Below, one piece after another: positions 23,434-34,120 of a stretch of DNA of 64,000 nucleotides (the first letter of the stretch is position 1; each line of letters opens with the position of its first letter). The notes under the pieces are model-generated. The model did not search any database and was not told where the DNA came from. It worked only from the letters and a program-made list of their open reading frames with translations. Position numbers and translations under genes: made by a program. This DNA is from Phialocephala subalpina (Eukaryota; Ascomycota; Leotiomycetes; Helotiales; Mollisiaceae), in the NCBI GenBank assembly GCA_900073065.1, contig FJOG01000003.1, positions 2,358,133 through 2,422,132 on the forward strand. Direction: 5' to 3'.

Positions 23434-24579
23434 AAATGGGCTGTTGGCATTCGGCGTTGCATGGCATGGCGTTCTTGTCCTATACAGGTATATTTCTGTC
23501 AGGCGATACCTCTGTAAAAAGCATTAGATGTGCGGAGTCTCTTTGGACGTCGCAAGTCTCGAGACTGGTCAAAATATTAAATATGATCATCACGTGGTGG
23601 TCTCCCACGGACTCTTATATCTCGAGATCTTTCTTCCGTAATATGTTTTTATACGAGTACCTTTTATATACCTATATATACCTGGTTCAGGATATGGTTG
23701 TTTTGTTTGTAGCGAAGAATCCCCGAAGACTCAACAGCAGTACATTCGGAACCGAGCGAGAGAAATAAGGGGTTCTTAACAAAAAGAACCATGAAATATC
23801 CCAAGAGACAAGACTTCGAATCCCAGTGCGGCTCTGTCTCACCAATCTTTGCTGCCGTTCTGTTTTTAATTGATCGGCAATACTCCACATTTCAAGTCGT
23901 GTCGTACCTGAGAGTGCTGAGAGGTTTTGCGTGGCGCTGCGGCAGTGGCATTCGAATCGTGAATCGTCACCAGAAAAAACTTCCACTCCCTGGCATGGCG
24001 GGGGTCTCATTTCTTGTCTCGACACTGAATTCTTCACAAGTTCTTCATCGACGTCAGAAGCTCTGCTCCCAAGCTGGACTCTTTTCTCACCCCCCATCAA
24101 AAAGATCCAGTGGTCGAAGGACATTGAAGTCAAACTCGAGCACCAAACGCAGGGCTCCCCTCGTGCATCGGTTCTCCAACGCCCGCCCCTGTTCAACTCC
24201 ACTTTTCCCTTTCATTCTAAGCGTCCGCTGACGACGCATTTCGTGCACATCACCAAACCTCATCTCGTCCTCCATTCACGCACTCTCCTCCGAAATAAAT
24301 AAATACCCAGACCTCTCTTTCAATTGTTTATAGACAGTGACATCCCCTTCCTACAAGGCTGCATGTCATCGTCGTATCGTCTTTAGCCTGCTTATCCAAC
24401 ATTTTCTTGGCAAAGGCTAAGGCTTGGACTCCTCGATTGCGGTCGCGACTGAACTTGGCATCGCGCTGCACGCTCCTTTATTGGATAGCCAAGACTTGGC
24501 GGAACATTATCACGGGAAATACGAGGCTGGATTCAAGCCTTGTATATCCTCGTACTTGCACTCCTGTGGTATTGTTCAG
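23434..24579. other. intergenic, no supported gene
   Basis: 3' flank of the Utp12-domain gene followed by the upstream region of the SGNH-like gene. Overlapping frames on both strands near 23690-24300 look like chance. A T-loop-like string near 23812 has no matching tRNA stems. Confidence 0.5.
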
Positions 24580-26177
24580 ATGTTCAATTTGAGGAAACGC
24601 CTAGGGGCGTCGATTCTGTTGACTGTGCTGTCGCTCGTTTCGATTACGTTGCTGTTGCCGAGTTCGAAGGTCAAACAATTACAAAAGGTTACGCTCGGGA
24701 CGACGATTGAGTATTCGAATCTTTGGAAATGGGGTGCTTCAGATGATGTTGTGGATGAGGAGGAGGATAATGGGAATGGGATTCGGTTGGTGATATTTGG
24801 GGATTCGTGGGTGGATGATCTGATTGAGGACGGACATGGAGGAAAGGGGAATAATTGGCCGCAGGTCTTGTGCGAAGAGGTACGTTTTCTCTATCCATGT
24901 GCTGCCTCAATAAATCTTCCGTCTTATGTATGGCAATGCTAACCGATTGAAATCAGATCAACTGCACATCTCGTCTAAACTTCGCTGCCTCCCAACCCTC
25001 GGATGCCTGGCCCTCATCACCTCCCACAGGAGTCATGGCTTCAAACGAAATCCACGAATGGGCAGTATCACAAAACCAATTCCTCCGAGGCGAAGAACAC
25101 AACTACACCGCATACCCCGACCTAGCCTCCCAAATCCAATCCTACATCTCCCTCCCAGCCCCCAAGACCCAACCTTCAGAAACAATATTCATCCTCTCCT
25201 TCGGCTTCTGGGACATTTACGACTTCGCACGTCTCGATTTCATCGCTGCCCAGAATGTCACCGATACTTCCGTTGATTTCATATTCGACCAACTCGACAT
25301 TCTCTACGCTCATTTTGCCACCAATCTCTACCCCTTCAATGCCCTTACTCCTGTACCTTCAAGCTCCATCACCACATCCAACCAAACCGGCTCAACATCC
25401 GCCAATAAATTCAAAGTCATCATCCCTCGCATCTTCGAACCCACCCTCCTCCCTGGCTGGATCTCCCAGCGCCCAGTTCCACCAAAACCAAGCAGTGTAG
25501 CCGAGCAACAAAAGAATGCTGTCTATCTCACCGAGCGCTGGAACCAAGCTATCGAGAACAAGATGGGAGCATGGATGGAACGAAAGGTTGCTTCTGTTCC
25601 AGCTGCGGCAGGAGAGACCGAGACTGAGTCTCGTGCTGATGTTCGTGAGAACGCTACCGAGCGAGAGATGAATCCTGGTGAGAAGTTCGAACAATTCGGT
25701 TCGAACCCCGCTAACGAGGAGAAAGCGGGAGAAAAGAAGGAAGAGTCAGAAGATGGCAAGAAGGAAGAAGACACAAAAGTGGTCGAAAACCTTCCCAAAA
25801 AGGACATCTTCTACCACGACACCTCCTCCCTCATCCTCGACCTAATCCTCGAACACCAACTCGAAGACGAAGGCCTGAGCGACGCCTCCGGACTCGGCAA
25901 AGGTGAATCCCCATTCGACTCCGTCTACACTCCTTGTCTCCGCCCTCTCGACCTCTCTCTATCGGCCGAAGAGATAGAAGAGATAGTTGAAGGATGGAGG
26001 GAAGTGAATGGGATGTTGATCTGTAAGGAGCCAGAGGAGTTTTTATGGTGGGATGCGTGGAATCTTGGAAGCAAGGGGAAGAGATTGGTGGGTGAGAGTG
26101 TTGGTGAGGTTGTAAAAGAAGGCAGGAGTCTGAGGTTCAAGATGGATAATAAGGGGAAGATTGCGATGGGGCATTGA
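24580..26177 (+). CDS. membrane-anchored GDSL/SGNH-hydrolase-like protein
   Basis: 506 residues from two exons (24580-24879 and 24957-26177; intron GTACGT...AATCAG with a GCTAAC branch site). A basic start and one hydrophobic segment (residues 9-27) make a type II signal anchor or uncleaved signal. Block I of the SGNH fold is clear at residues 70-80 (LVIFGDSWVDD, Ser nucleophile in GDS). FILSFGFWDIYDF fits block III, where fungal members usually carry a G-x-N-D type motif. The end reads EEFLWWDAWNLGSKG, the place of block V. The expected D-x-x-H appears as D-A-W-N, so the catalytic His seems absent. A charged low-complexity stretch (Glu/Lys-rich, about residues 290-350) splits the domain. Whether it is an active esterase is doubtful; the substrate is unknown. 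Confidence 0.7.
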
Positions 26178-27572
26178 GGGGGCGGTGGTTGGGTATGATT
26201 CATGATTGGCATATCGATTGCGCTTGATGCATAATATGGCATAGCATTGTTGGAGTTTGAAAAGGGTTCATTTGTCTAAAGGGGGGAGGCGTTAGGGTTG
26301 AGACTGGTGTACATATGTAGATACCATAGCATGCACAAAGTACATACACATTCACTGTACAAGATCTTATAGTGCACTCGTCTGGCAACAACCAATGTTC
26401 CACCAGAGCTGGGGTATTCACCAATACTTATGTGATTCGCCTACTTTATTGCAAAAAGAAATTTCAATCCAGAGTAAGAAGAAACTGCTTCCAAAGTCGC
26501 TACATCTTTCAGACATCCAAGCAAAGCAAAGCGGAAGGGAGAAAAAACAGAAACCACTAGAGTTAATATAGCTAATCGCATACAGATCTTCACCTCTTAA
26601 GATAGCAGAAAAAAGAGAAGTCGTAGACATCACAATGAGGAATTCAATGTCTTAGGCCATATGGCCCTTTCTAGAGATTTGCCACCTTTCGTTGCGGAAA
26701 CGAAACGAACCATGAGAATTACTACATCAGCATTCGGGACCGAGGTTTCTCGGTACGAACTACCTATCTCAGACTTCTTGAAGAAGGGCGAGACATTAAA
26801 CATTGGCTTCTTGTGAGTGAGATCTTCGGCGAGTTGGATAGATTGAACTAGGTTTGCTGGGATAAAGATCAGTGGTTATGTGATGTAGTTATTTCATTGT
26901 TAAGAGAGATTCGAAGTATAACACTATAGAGAGAGAGGTATCCATCAATGTATCAAGTCATGTGGTACTTTCTCTCCCTTCAATTATTGGGAAGAAGATG
27001 ACTTGATTCGGTGTTTGATTTGAAGTACTTTACAACATGCTACTAGTACACTCATCGATGTCCCTCCCCATCAGGTACAATTTCCCCATGCATGCTTGCC
27101 ACGAAGGCAGATTCAAATCCTCAGCAAAAAGAGACGAATGCAATGTTGGCTCTCTGTTCTTGACCACTTTGTTCCTTCACTTGAAAGCTTTTGCCAAAAG
27201 GTGGGTGGGTGTATGCAGTGATGTCTTACCTCGACTGGTACCGCCTCTCGTTGTCCAGCTCTGGCTGGGGCATTGTGTCTTCTGTCCATGTCTGTCTTCT
27301 GGGGTCTTGTTCGTGCTCCATTGCTCTTCTTCGTCATGCTTGATGTGTGTCGTGCAATTGCTGACTTCGTTGCTGTTCTGTGGCTGCTCGATCTCGCCTT
27401 GCTGTGGTTGAGACGCGACTTGGGAGAAATGCAAAGCAGAGTATAGACGCGACTAGGTGAAAGAGCTCAACCATGCTAAGGACCTCGCCAATATATCCTT
27501 CCGTCAAGCGAGACGGCACAAGTCCCCTCAGCCTTCAAAGACAGAAAAGAACACCTAGTACAAGCCTGGCTA
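26178..27572. other. intergenic, no convincing gene
   Basis: A 51-codon frame at 26661-26813 (+) starts at ATG and ends beside a good donor (GTGAGTGAG), so it might be a first exon, but I find no partner exon. The rest holds only short overlapping frames. Confidence 0.45.
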
Positions 27573-29132
27573 CTAGATTATCTTGACCAGAATATTGATG
27601 TCTTCTCCGGTCCTCGACTTCTTTTGCCTCTCCTTCCCATCCTTGGATCTATCTGCGCCCCACAGAAGAGCCTCTCGTTGCTGCTCGCAATCACAGATTG
27701 CTCTTGACAGTTTCTTGTCCGGGTTTGGCCCATCAGATATCGTAACTTCAAGCTCTTGACAGCTCTTACAGCATCTGAAATCCGCGTGTTCGCATGTCTC
27801 GCAGACAACTAGAATGAGATGACATCCCTTCGATCGGCATTTGCTGAGTCTGTCTTCAGACTTTCCACAAACATGACAGCCGGAGACGGGATCCGTCAAC
27901 GCATCCCCGCTAAGTCCTGTCGAGCCTCTGGCGTCAAAGACGTAATTCTTCCCCTTGAAGAGAGAGTCATCTTGCTGTTTTCTCCCATGTTTGATCTCAT
28001 CGTCCACTTCAAGAAGTTAGTACTATGTTTTCAGCACATGGAAAGAGCCGAAGAGGATGAAACCTCTTCCGGAGCTCCCAACACAGCAAAATCCACGAGG
28101 CGAAACAAAGAAAAGGTTTGATTACTCCAAGCCATGTATGCAGCAATGCCCCCTTTCAAAGTGCAGATCTTGTCTCCCTCTCTTTTATGCATCTTCTCCT
28201 GCATCCATCGTGCTCCTTTCTCACATCTGATCCCTCCTGTACAATAAGTCATGATCTGTCTTCCACAAACTTCCGCCTGATCTCCAGTTCCAGTCATATA
28301 CTTCTTCACATACTGCGGCCATTGTGAGAATCTCCTGATCGGTGGTCTGAGAGCTGGCTCTCCGGTCTTCGGGTCGATGAAATACCCAATTCGTGATTCG
28401 TAATGATTTCTGACATCCAGAAGCAAGGTCTGAGGATGACAATGACATCTCTCGTGGAACTCCGCTGGACTTAAGCTCTCGATTTCATCCCACTTCTCAG
28501 GGTAGTTCGTGACGCCCATAGGCGTGATCTCGGACGTGATCCGGACGCTTGCTGGTGCACCACCGAAAGCGCATGCACAGCCTCCTGCCGTTGGTTTGAA
28601 AAATGCATCTCGCTTCTCGGTAGAAGAGAGGTCGAGGCCTGCGAATGACCAGTGCGAAGAGCATTCTTTGATGTAGTCTTCAATGTCGGCTTTGGTACCA
28701 CCAACTGTGACATTGAATCTACCATCTAATTAGCACTGTGAACAATTAATTTTGGGGAGAGCTCCGCAGCTGGGAGGATGTCATTGGGAGCTGAGACACA
28801 GAGCAAACGGACATGAACCGTTTGCACGCAGGCTTTCTAAGACATCTCTCAGCTTCGGAGCTCCCATCAACTTGGTGTGGAAACAAGATGTACCCTTCTT
28901 TTGCGACTCTTATTTTGCCACCAATATTGAGCTTTTGCGTCAAAGCCGTGTGAAAGGAGGCTTGTTGTGAGGGATCGTCGGCCAAAGTATGGTGTGAGGA
29001 TGGGAGAGGCGGAGGAGCAGCGAAGTATCGATAGAAGAGGAGGATGAGACCATCGCCAGTCTTGCCGGCAGGACATGTGCATGTGTATGAGATTGGGTCC
29101 GAAGAGCCTGCTGGCAGCCAAGATTGCTTCAT
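27573..29132 (-). CDS. rhodanese-domain protein, TSTD2/TrhO (UPF0176)-like
   Basis: 421 residues in three exons (28894-29132, 28126-28718, 27573-28006). An N-terminal acylphosphatase-like part (GGKIRVAKEG joined to FNVTVGGTKAD) precedes the rhodanese domain (LLLDVRNHYESRIGYF, RRFSQWPQYV). The active-site loop reads MTYCTGGIRCEKGARWM, the cysteine signature of TrhO, which hydroxylates uridine 34 of tRNA in bacteria, and of animal TSTD2. After GGIAAYMAW and YVFDARG comes a Cys-rich C-terminus with paired CxxC motifs (CHVCGK, CETCEH, CCKSC), likely zinc binding, and a Lys-rich tail. tRNA modification is the probable role by family, not shown here. The first intron is long and strongly hairpin-forming (entered separately). 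Confidence 0.88.
28719..28893 (-). repeat. hairpin-rich intron in the rhodanese gene
   Basis: A 175-nt intron with nested inverted repeats: GCAAACGG pairs with CCGTTTGC, and outside them AGCTGAGA with TCTCAGCT and GGGAGCT with AGCTCCC. The intron ends GTACAT...GGTAG. The arms could fold into one long stem, which is unusual for a fungal intron. It shares no clear primary sequence with the introner-like copies elsewhere in the window. Confidence 0.6.
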
Positions 29133-29471
29133 AGTGAGCTTAGAAGCTGGCAGAGTCGAGATTTGCTGGCTTGAGTCACGTGCCTCTAAGTATCTTACAG
29201 TTAAGAAAGGGCACCAGAGTGGTAGTCTCGACTATGTGTGATGGTAATAACATTTAATTGAGGAAGGCGTCAAGTTGAGCTCTGAGAAACATAGGTGGGA
29301 GCACAAGCAAAGGCAAAGACAGAGAGCCAGAGCGATGTGCGCTAAGAATCACGTGTGGAGCTAGTCCTCGTTTCAGTCTAGCTTGTTGCCTTGCTTTGAC
29401 GACACTCAACCTTTCTCATCCTCAGACGGCCTATTTGTACATGGGCGAAGGCATACCTTCGCGACTGAGCC
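29133..29471. other. divergent promoter region
   Basis: Separates the rhodanese gene (-) from the first 2EXR gene (+). Two CACGTG-type palindromes (near 29177 and 29351) could be E-box sites; unproven. Confidence 0.35.
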
Positions 29472-30598
29472 ATGGCTTTTGTTTCCAATACTCAGCAGAT
29501 AGGTACATCGCCAGCACTGGCCTTGAGGAATCTCGGCCTCGCACCTGGTGATCTCATGACACAAATAAACCAGATGAATAGGATGAGACCTGATATCATT
29601 CCACTTATCGTCCCTCCACCTCCACGAATTCCATCCTCTGATGACCCGTCTCCTGAGTTTACGAAATTCGTTGAGCTACCCACGGAGCTCAGACTCAAAA
29701 TTTGTAGGTTTTGGGAGAGAATTCATGATCTGACCTGTCTCAAAAATTTGCCTTCAAAAATGTCCTGGTTCTCCCAGAACAACATGCAATAAGCATATAC
29801 TGACTGTCCCGCTACCTAGGGGGTCATGCCAGCTTTATCCAAAGAAATATCAGCATTTGGATCAAATCACTTGGGGAACTTCAGGTCAGGAAATACAGCA
29901 CTTCCGATTGGATCACGAACGAATCTTTTGAGAGTCATGAATTTATCACGAATAACGATGCTCCGCCTCTACTAAGTGTCTGTCGAGAATCTCGGGCAGT
30001 TGGTCTGACACACTATCAATTGACATTTGGGACTTCGTACCAATTCTCGAACCTTCAAATTTCCACCACTCCACGCATATATGTCAATTGGCATTGCGAT
30101 AGGATATGCTTGCTTTCGCCCTACCAGTTCAAGTCTCACAAAAGTCGCTCCCTCGAGACATTCATCAAGATCTGTCAGGAGAATAGCCTTCGCTACCTTG
30201 CACTCAATGTCTTGAGAGATCAGCATTGGCCTTTCGTCGATCTCACTACAGCTATACATAGCCTCAAGGAAGTCACGTTATTTGGCTCTGAGGTCAACGA
30301 TGGTCATGATGCTTCAAATCTCGGCTTTATCGACATGAAAACATTGGCTACCGAGCACCCAGAACACTGGAAAGAGATGCGAAATCATTCGTGGGCAATC
30401 CGTCTCGAGACTCCTCGCAGAGATCTGACTACTTTCTTCGAACTCAATATTCACAAGCTTCAAGAGCGTTCGGCTTCACTGGATTTAGATACATCAAAGT
30501 CAGATCACGATCCTCTGAAGATGTGGGAACCACCCAAGATCGTGACGAAATACATTACTGCAGATGGGTATCCAGAACGCAGTGGCTGGGCTTGGTAG
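29472..30598 (+). CDS. 2EXR-domain protein (copy 1 of tandem group)
   Basis: 336 residues from exons 29472-29703 and 29820-30598. The intron (GTAGGT...ACCTAG, CTGAC branch site) splits the conserved Trp codon so that the spliced product reads VELPTELRLKIWGHAS, the opening hallmark of the 2EXR family. Further family blocks are LLSVCRESRAVGLTHY, the I/VYVNWHCDR segment and SLRYLALNVL. The N-terminal about 65 residues are Pro/Met-rich and probably disordered. 2EXR proteins are abundant and fast-evolving in Pezizomycotina; no biochemical role is established. It heads a run of three same-strand paralogues at 29.5-33.9 kb. Confidence 0.8.
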
Positions 30599-31070
30599 TG
30601 TTGGAGCTTTAATCTGCTCAAAGGACCTGTTTAGAGATTTGAAGTCTAACAGATGCTTGAACAATGTCGAGGTCGTGATTTGCGTCTTAGCTTGTCGTTG
30701 GGCACCCCTTGCACTGATGATCGCTTCATTCAATCAAAGAAGAGAGAATATCGCAAAGAGTTGAGAAGCCAGAATGGAAACTCTGGGAGTTTGACGACTT
30801 GGCCGAAGTTTCCTTTTTCGACGAGCCGGGCGGCTACTAAGCGAGCAAGCTAACCAGGCTCTCCTTCTTCTTTCCAACCTCAACCAGATTCAAATCAACC
30901 TTCCGTCCTCGAACACGAAATTTCCAGTCGACCCTCAACTCAACTCCAACGCGTCAAGTACGCGTACAAAGGTTGGCAACCCAGTTACCCATCCCAAAGA
31001 GAACCAGAGAACTGATCGAGGTTGACACAGAAAGGACCACAACCTCCTTCCAGCATTGGTCACCTTCAAC
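30599..31070 (+). other. spacer between 2EXR copies 1 and 2
   Basis: No gene seen. Holds the 3' flank of copy 1 and the upstream region of the broken copy 2. Confidence 0.45.
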
Positions 31071-32074
31071 ATGGAGACCGCCCATTTCCCACCCTCCTCG
31101 TCAGATTACAATGAGGCACAGCAAAGCGAGAACTCCTGAAGTCCAGCTCCTCTCCGAACATTCACCTGCTTCCCTGAACTACCGATCGAGGTCCGCCGTA
31201 TGATAGTGAAGCTCGCCGCCAATGACCCTCGCCTTGCCGGCTTTCGTCGGGTTGAGCAGGACATTCACAGCCAAAAAGAACATGATTACGCGCCATGGGG
31301 ACCAATTGATTATTCTGAATGTTTGTCAATGGTGCTCTACCGCAGCATCTACCCACAACCCGCCGTGCTTCAGGTCTACCGTGAAAGTAGAGACGAATGT
31401 CTGTCATTTTTTGAGCTCGCTGGTGCTATGTAGCTGGACCTCTTCCGTTACAAAGATGGCAGAAACAGTCGTCTGCATCAAACAGGCTTGATGATGCTTT
31501 CGCATGAGCCAAGAGTATACTTCAACACCGTTGCGGACACCATGTACATTACGGATCGCCTCGAGGACGGGTTCGCCCCAGGAGAATGGCCTTTTGCTCC
31601 CGACCGGATTCCACTAGCACATCTTTGAGATCAGTTGCTTTTTATCGAAACTTTCTGTCCTGCCCAGAACGTATTGCATACTTTCTCTTGAGACTCCGAA
31701 ACATCGAGGAGATTATTATGGTTGCCCGATACAGACCCGAGGTCATAAGAGGTCGACTTACATTATCCGATATCAGCAACCACCGGACAGACGAGAGTAT
31801 ACTCCCCCCGCCCAATGAAGCTCATATTGGGAAGTTGAGGGAAATCTGGGAGGAAATCAGGCGCGTGGCTGTTTTGCACGTGTATGTTAGGAGCATCTGT
31901 AAGGGATACACAGAGCTGGTGGAAGCTTACGGCGGGTGGATATACTGGCAGGGACAAACATTCGTTTCTGACGAGAAAATGGAAGAGCTTGTTGATCCAG
32001 CTGAGGTTGAGAAGATTTTCAAACATCCAGCACTCAAGATCATGGCAATTGCGAAAGAAGGAGTCAGCATCTAG
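31071..32074 (+). pseudogene. broken 2EXR-domain gene (copy 2)
   Basis: From ATG 31071 one frame runs METAHFPPSSSDYNEA..., hits TGA at 31137-31139, and continues in the same frame into the hallmark FPELPIEVRRMIVKLA and QPAVLQVYRESRDECLSFFE. It meets TAG at 31431-31433 and continues through PRVYFNTVADTMYIT. Between about 31560 and 31625 the reading moves to another frame, where SLRSVAFYRNFL and a normal C-terminus run to 32074. Both nonsense codons look like single C to T changes (CGA to TGA, CAG to TAG). With no introns able to remove them, the copy is almost surely dead, though otherwise well kept, which suggests recent loss. Confidence 0.8.
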
Positions 32075-32685
32075 TGCGTTGAGCTGTACCAGAACTTCGG
32101 ACAAACATGTAACATACTCCTGCGAGCTGAGCAATCTTCCTATATGACTGCGTGATTGATACAAGTAGCTGGTAGCTAAAATGATTTCAAGGAGCAATCA
32201 CAACATCAAGAATTACATTCACCAACCTTCTGTTTGTAGCAAAGCAACAGGTAACTTATAAAGGTCTCCTATCTCCCCACGCTCCTCCCCCCTTGCATGT
32301 AGCTTGATAAAGACTACCTAGATTGAAGTTCGTGTCAGGCGTCGTGATCTACAATTATGCATTAGTTAGAAGTTATGAGGAACCAAATTTCTCAAAGCAT
32401 ATTAAGTAGACAGAAGCAGACAGGCATCAAAACAAAATCAAAGAGAGACTAAGAGCTCGGCTCTCTCCCGTCGGCGAAAAGTTATTGCGAGAGGAGGAAG
32501 AAAGTGACGAAAATTCATGGCTTCGCCACCTCTATCTGGCTTGAGCTTCGTCAGATCGATCGCTCTTCCTTGTTCCGCACAAACCAAACCTCCCGACACC
32601 CCAACGACAACCTCCGTTGTTAAAGGAAAGGGCAAGTTGTTCATTGAACTGTACGGAAGTACAATAGCTGACAACTGCTGGACAG
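32075..32685. other. spacer between 2EXR copies 2 and 3
   Basis: Upstream region of 2EXR copy 3. No gene or RNA recognised; short frames on both strands only. Confidence 0.45.
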
Positions 32686-33943
32686 ATGGCCTCTCGGGTC
32701 AAGGAGCAAGATGGTAGTCCTTCCCCTGATACCGGTCCTGCTACCAATACCAACGCGGTCGCACCTACCTCCGAAGCCGGTAAGTCTCCCCTCCTCCAGG
32801 CTATATACTTCTCTGCTCTCTCTAGAGTCTTGAGAGATGCTATTACCCCACGCTCACAGCTGCCCTACTTCTGGGACTTGCTGAAGCGCCTGGAACAAGT
32901 ATGCTGACTCCGAGGCTCTGGTATATAGTCAAGATCCAGGATATCGTTGACCAAGTCGCCGGTCTCGCAATCGATGCTCATCAAGAGGAGAATAAATTCA
33001 ACACCTTCACCTACTTTCCCAAACTCCCCCTCGAACTCCGACGACAGATCTGGAAGGAAGCAGCCAAGTTCCCTCGTCTCGTGCCGGTTTCCGTGACTGA
33101 AGGGATGGGAGGTGGATTCAAGAGCCCAATATGGTGGATCTACCAACGCATCAAGTGTCTCCAGCCAGGAGTCCTCCAAGCGAGCTACGAGAGTCGAATT
33201 GAGTGTATGGAGTCTTTCGAGCTCGCTCTTGGTGCAGAACTTCACCCGGATCACTGCAAGGTACCGCGTCCCGAGTCCGATCTTGTTCCCAATGAACCGA
33301 CGATCTGGCTCAATCTCGCTCTCGATACTCTCTTCATATCTAAACACTTTGGTGGCCTGTGCTATGAAAATTCTGGTTGGTTACACCCGGGATTGAGTCA
33401 CGCGTATATCACTCTGCGCATCAAAGGGCTGAGATCAGTCGCCTTCGAAGTCAAAGACTTTGAAGCTGATATAGGCTTGTATGATGCACTCGAAGAATTC
33501 CTGGTGTATCATCGAAACCTTCAAGAGATTACGCTGGTCATCGCCCGCCATATTCCGAACGACGTAACCAGAGGTAAGCCCACCTTCTCGGAAGTGCTTG
33601 ATATCGGAATACTGAGATCTTCGGTACAGGCGTATTGGAGCTCGTCGGAATCAAGGGTAAGAGCGCACACTTTCGTGCACACAAAGTAGCCACGATGGTG
33701 AAGAAGGGTTTTCGCTCGGTCGAAGCAAAAGTTGCCGAGACCGCGGAATCGAAGTACCTGATGAAGCCTCGTTCGCTTGCCAACAATACAGTCGTCTTCG
33801 GTGGTCTGTCTTTTCCCTTGAACGGCCTCATGCGAGATGAGAATCCAAGCCCAGAAGCACTGGCCAAGTACGCCGAAGAGTCGAAATACCAGCAACCAGC
33901 AGTGAAGGTCATGGCCCTTGCTAGGGGAGGTGCGAGAGTTTAG
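32686..33943 (+). CDS. 2EXR-domain protein (copy 3) with two introner-like introns
   Basis: 350 residues from exons 32686-32779, 32929-33573 and 33630-33943 (1053 nt in all). A Pro/Thr-rich leader precedes the family opening FPKLPLELRRQIWKEAA, then GVLQASYESRIECMESFE, TLFISKHFG and GLRSVAFEVKDFE. The last exon carries a basic/helical C-terminus ending QPAVKVMALARGG. Both introns are copies of the introner-like family that also fills the xanthine dehydrogenase gene: a 149-nt one and a 56-nt shortened one. That homology also settles the splice choices: a tempting mini-exon at 32860-32898 lies inside the first intron. Function unknown, as for the family. Confidence 0.82.
32780..32928 (+). repeat. 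introner-like intron, 149 nt
   Basis: Starts GTAAGTCTCCCCT, has an inner GAGTCTTGAGA box, and ends with AAGTATGCTGACTCCGAGG...TATAG. Each element matches, in order, the 149-nt intron at 60624-60772 of the xanthine dehydrogenase gene (GTAAGTCTCGCCT, GAGTCTTGAAA, AAGCATACTAACTCCGAGA). Confidence 0.75.
33574..33629 (+). repeat. introner-like intron, internally deleted (56 nt)
   Basis: Its first 16 bases, GTAAGCCCACCTTCTC, and its 3' part (GAAGTGCTTGATATCGGAAT...GAGATCTTCGG) correspond to the two ends of the 124-140 nt introns of the xanthine dehydrogenase gene. The middle is missing. Removing it joins the 2EXR reading frame exactly. Confidence 0.75.
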
Positions 33944-34120
33944 GTGGTCCGGCAATCGTAAAGACGAGATGCTGATACTGATGCTGATGCCGATGGATAC
34001 ATTGACAAAGGAATGGTACAATCACAGACTCGGTAGTTGATGGCGGCCCTCGATACGTAGATGATCCTTGAAGTGGTCACATCAAATGCATCAACTGTCG
34101 TGCTCAAAATCCGACCTTGA

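Noticed and set aside
23805..23840. TTCGAATCCCAG string resembling a tRNA T-loop
   Set aside because: No matching acceptor, D or anticodon stems can be drawn on either strand.
26661..26813. 51-codon frame ending at a good intron donor
   Set aside because: No second exon or known family found; kept only as a note in the intergenic entry.
31626..31628. Third in-frame TGA in 2EXR copy 2
   Set aside because: It lies after the frame change near 31600, so it is in the wrong frame and not a separate lesion.
32860..32898. Mini-exon between two introns in 2EXR copy 3
   Set aside because: It would need a 30-nt intron, and the whole stretch aligns with hxA intron D, so it lies within one 149-nt intron.
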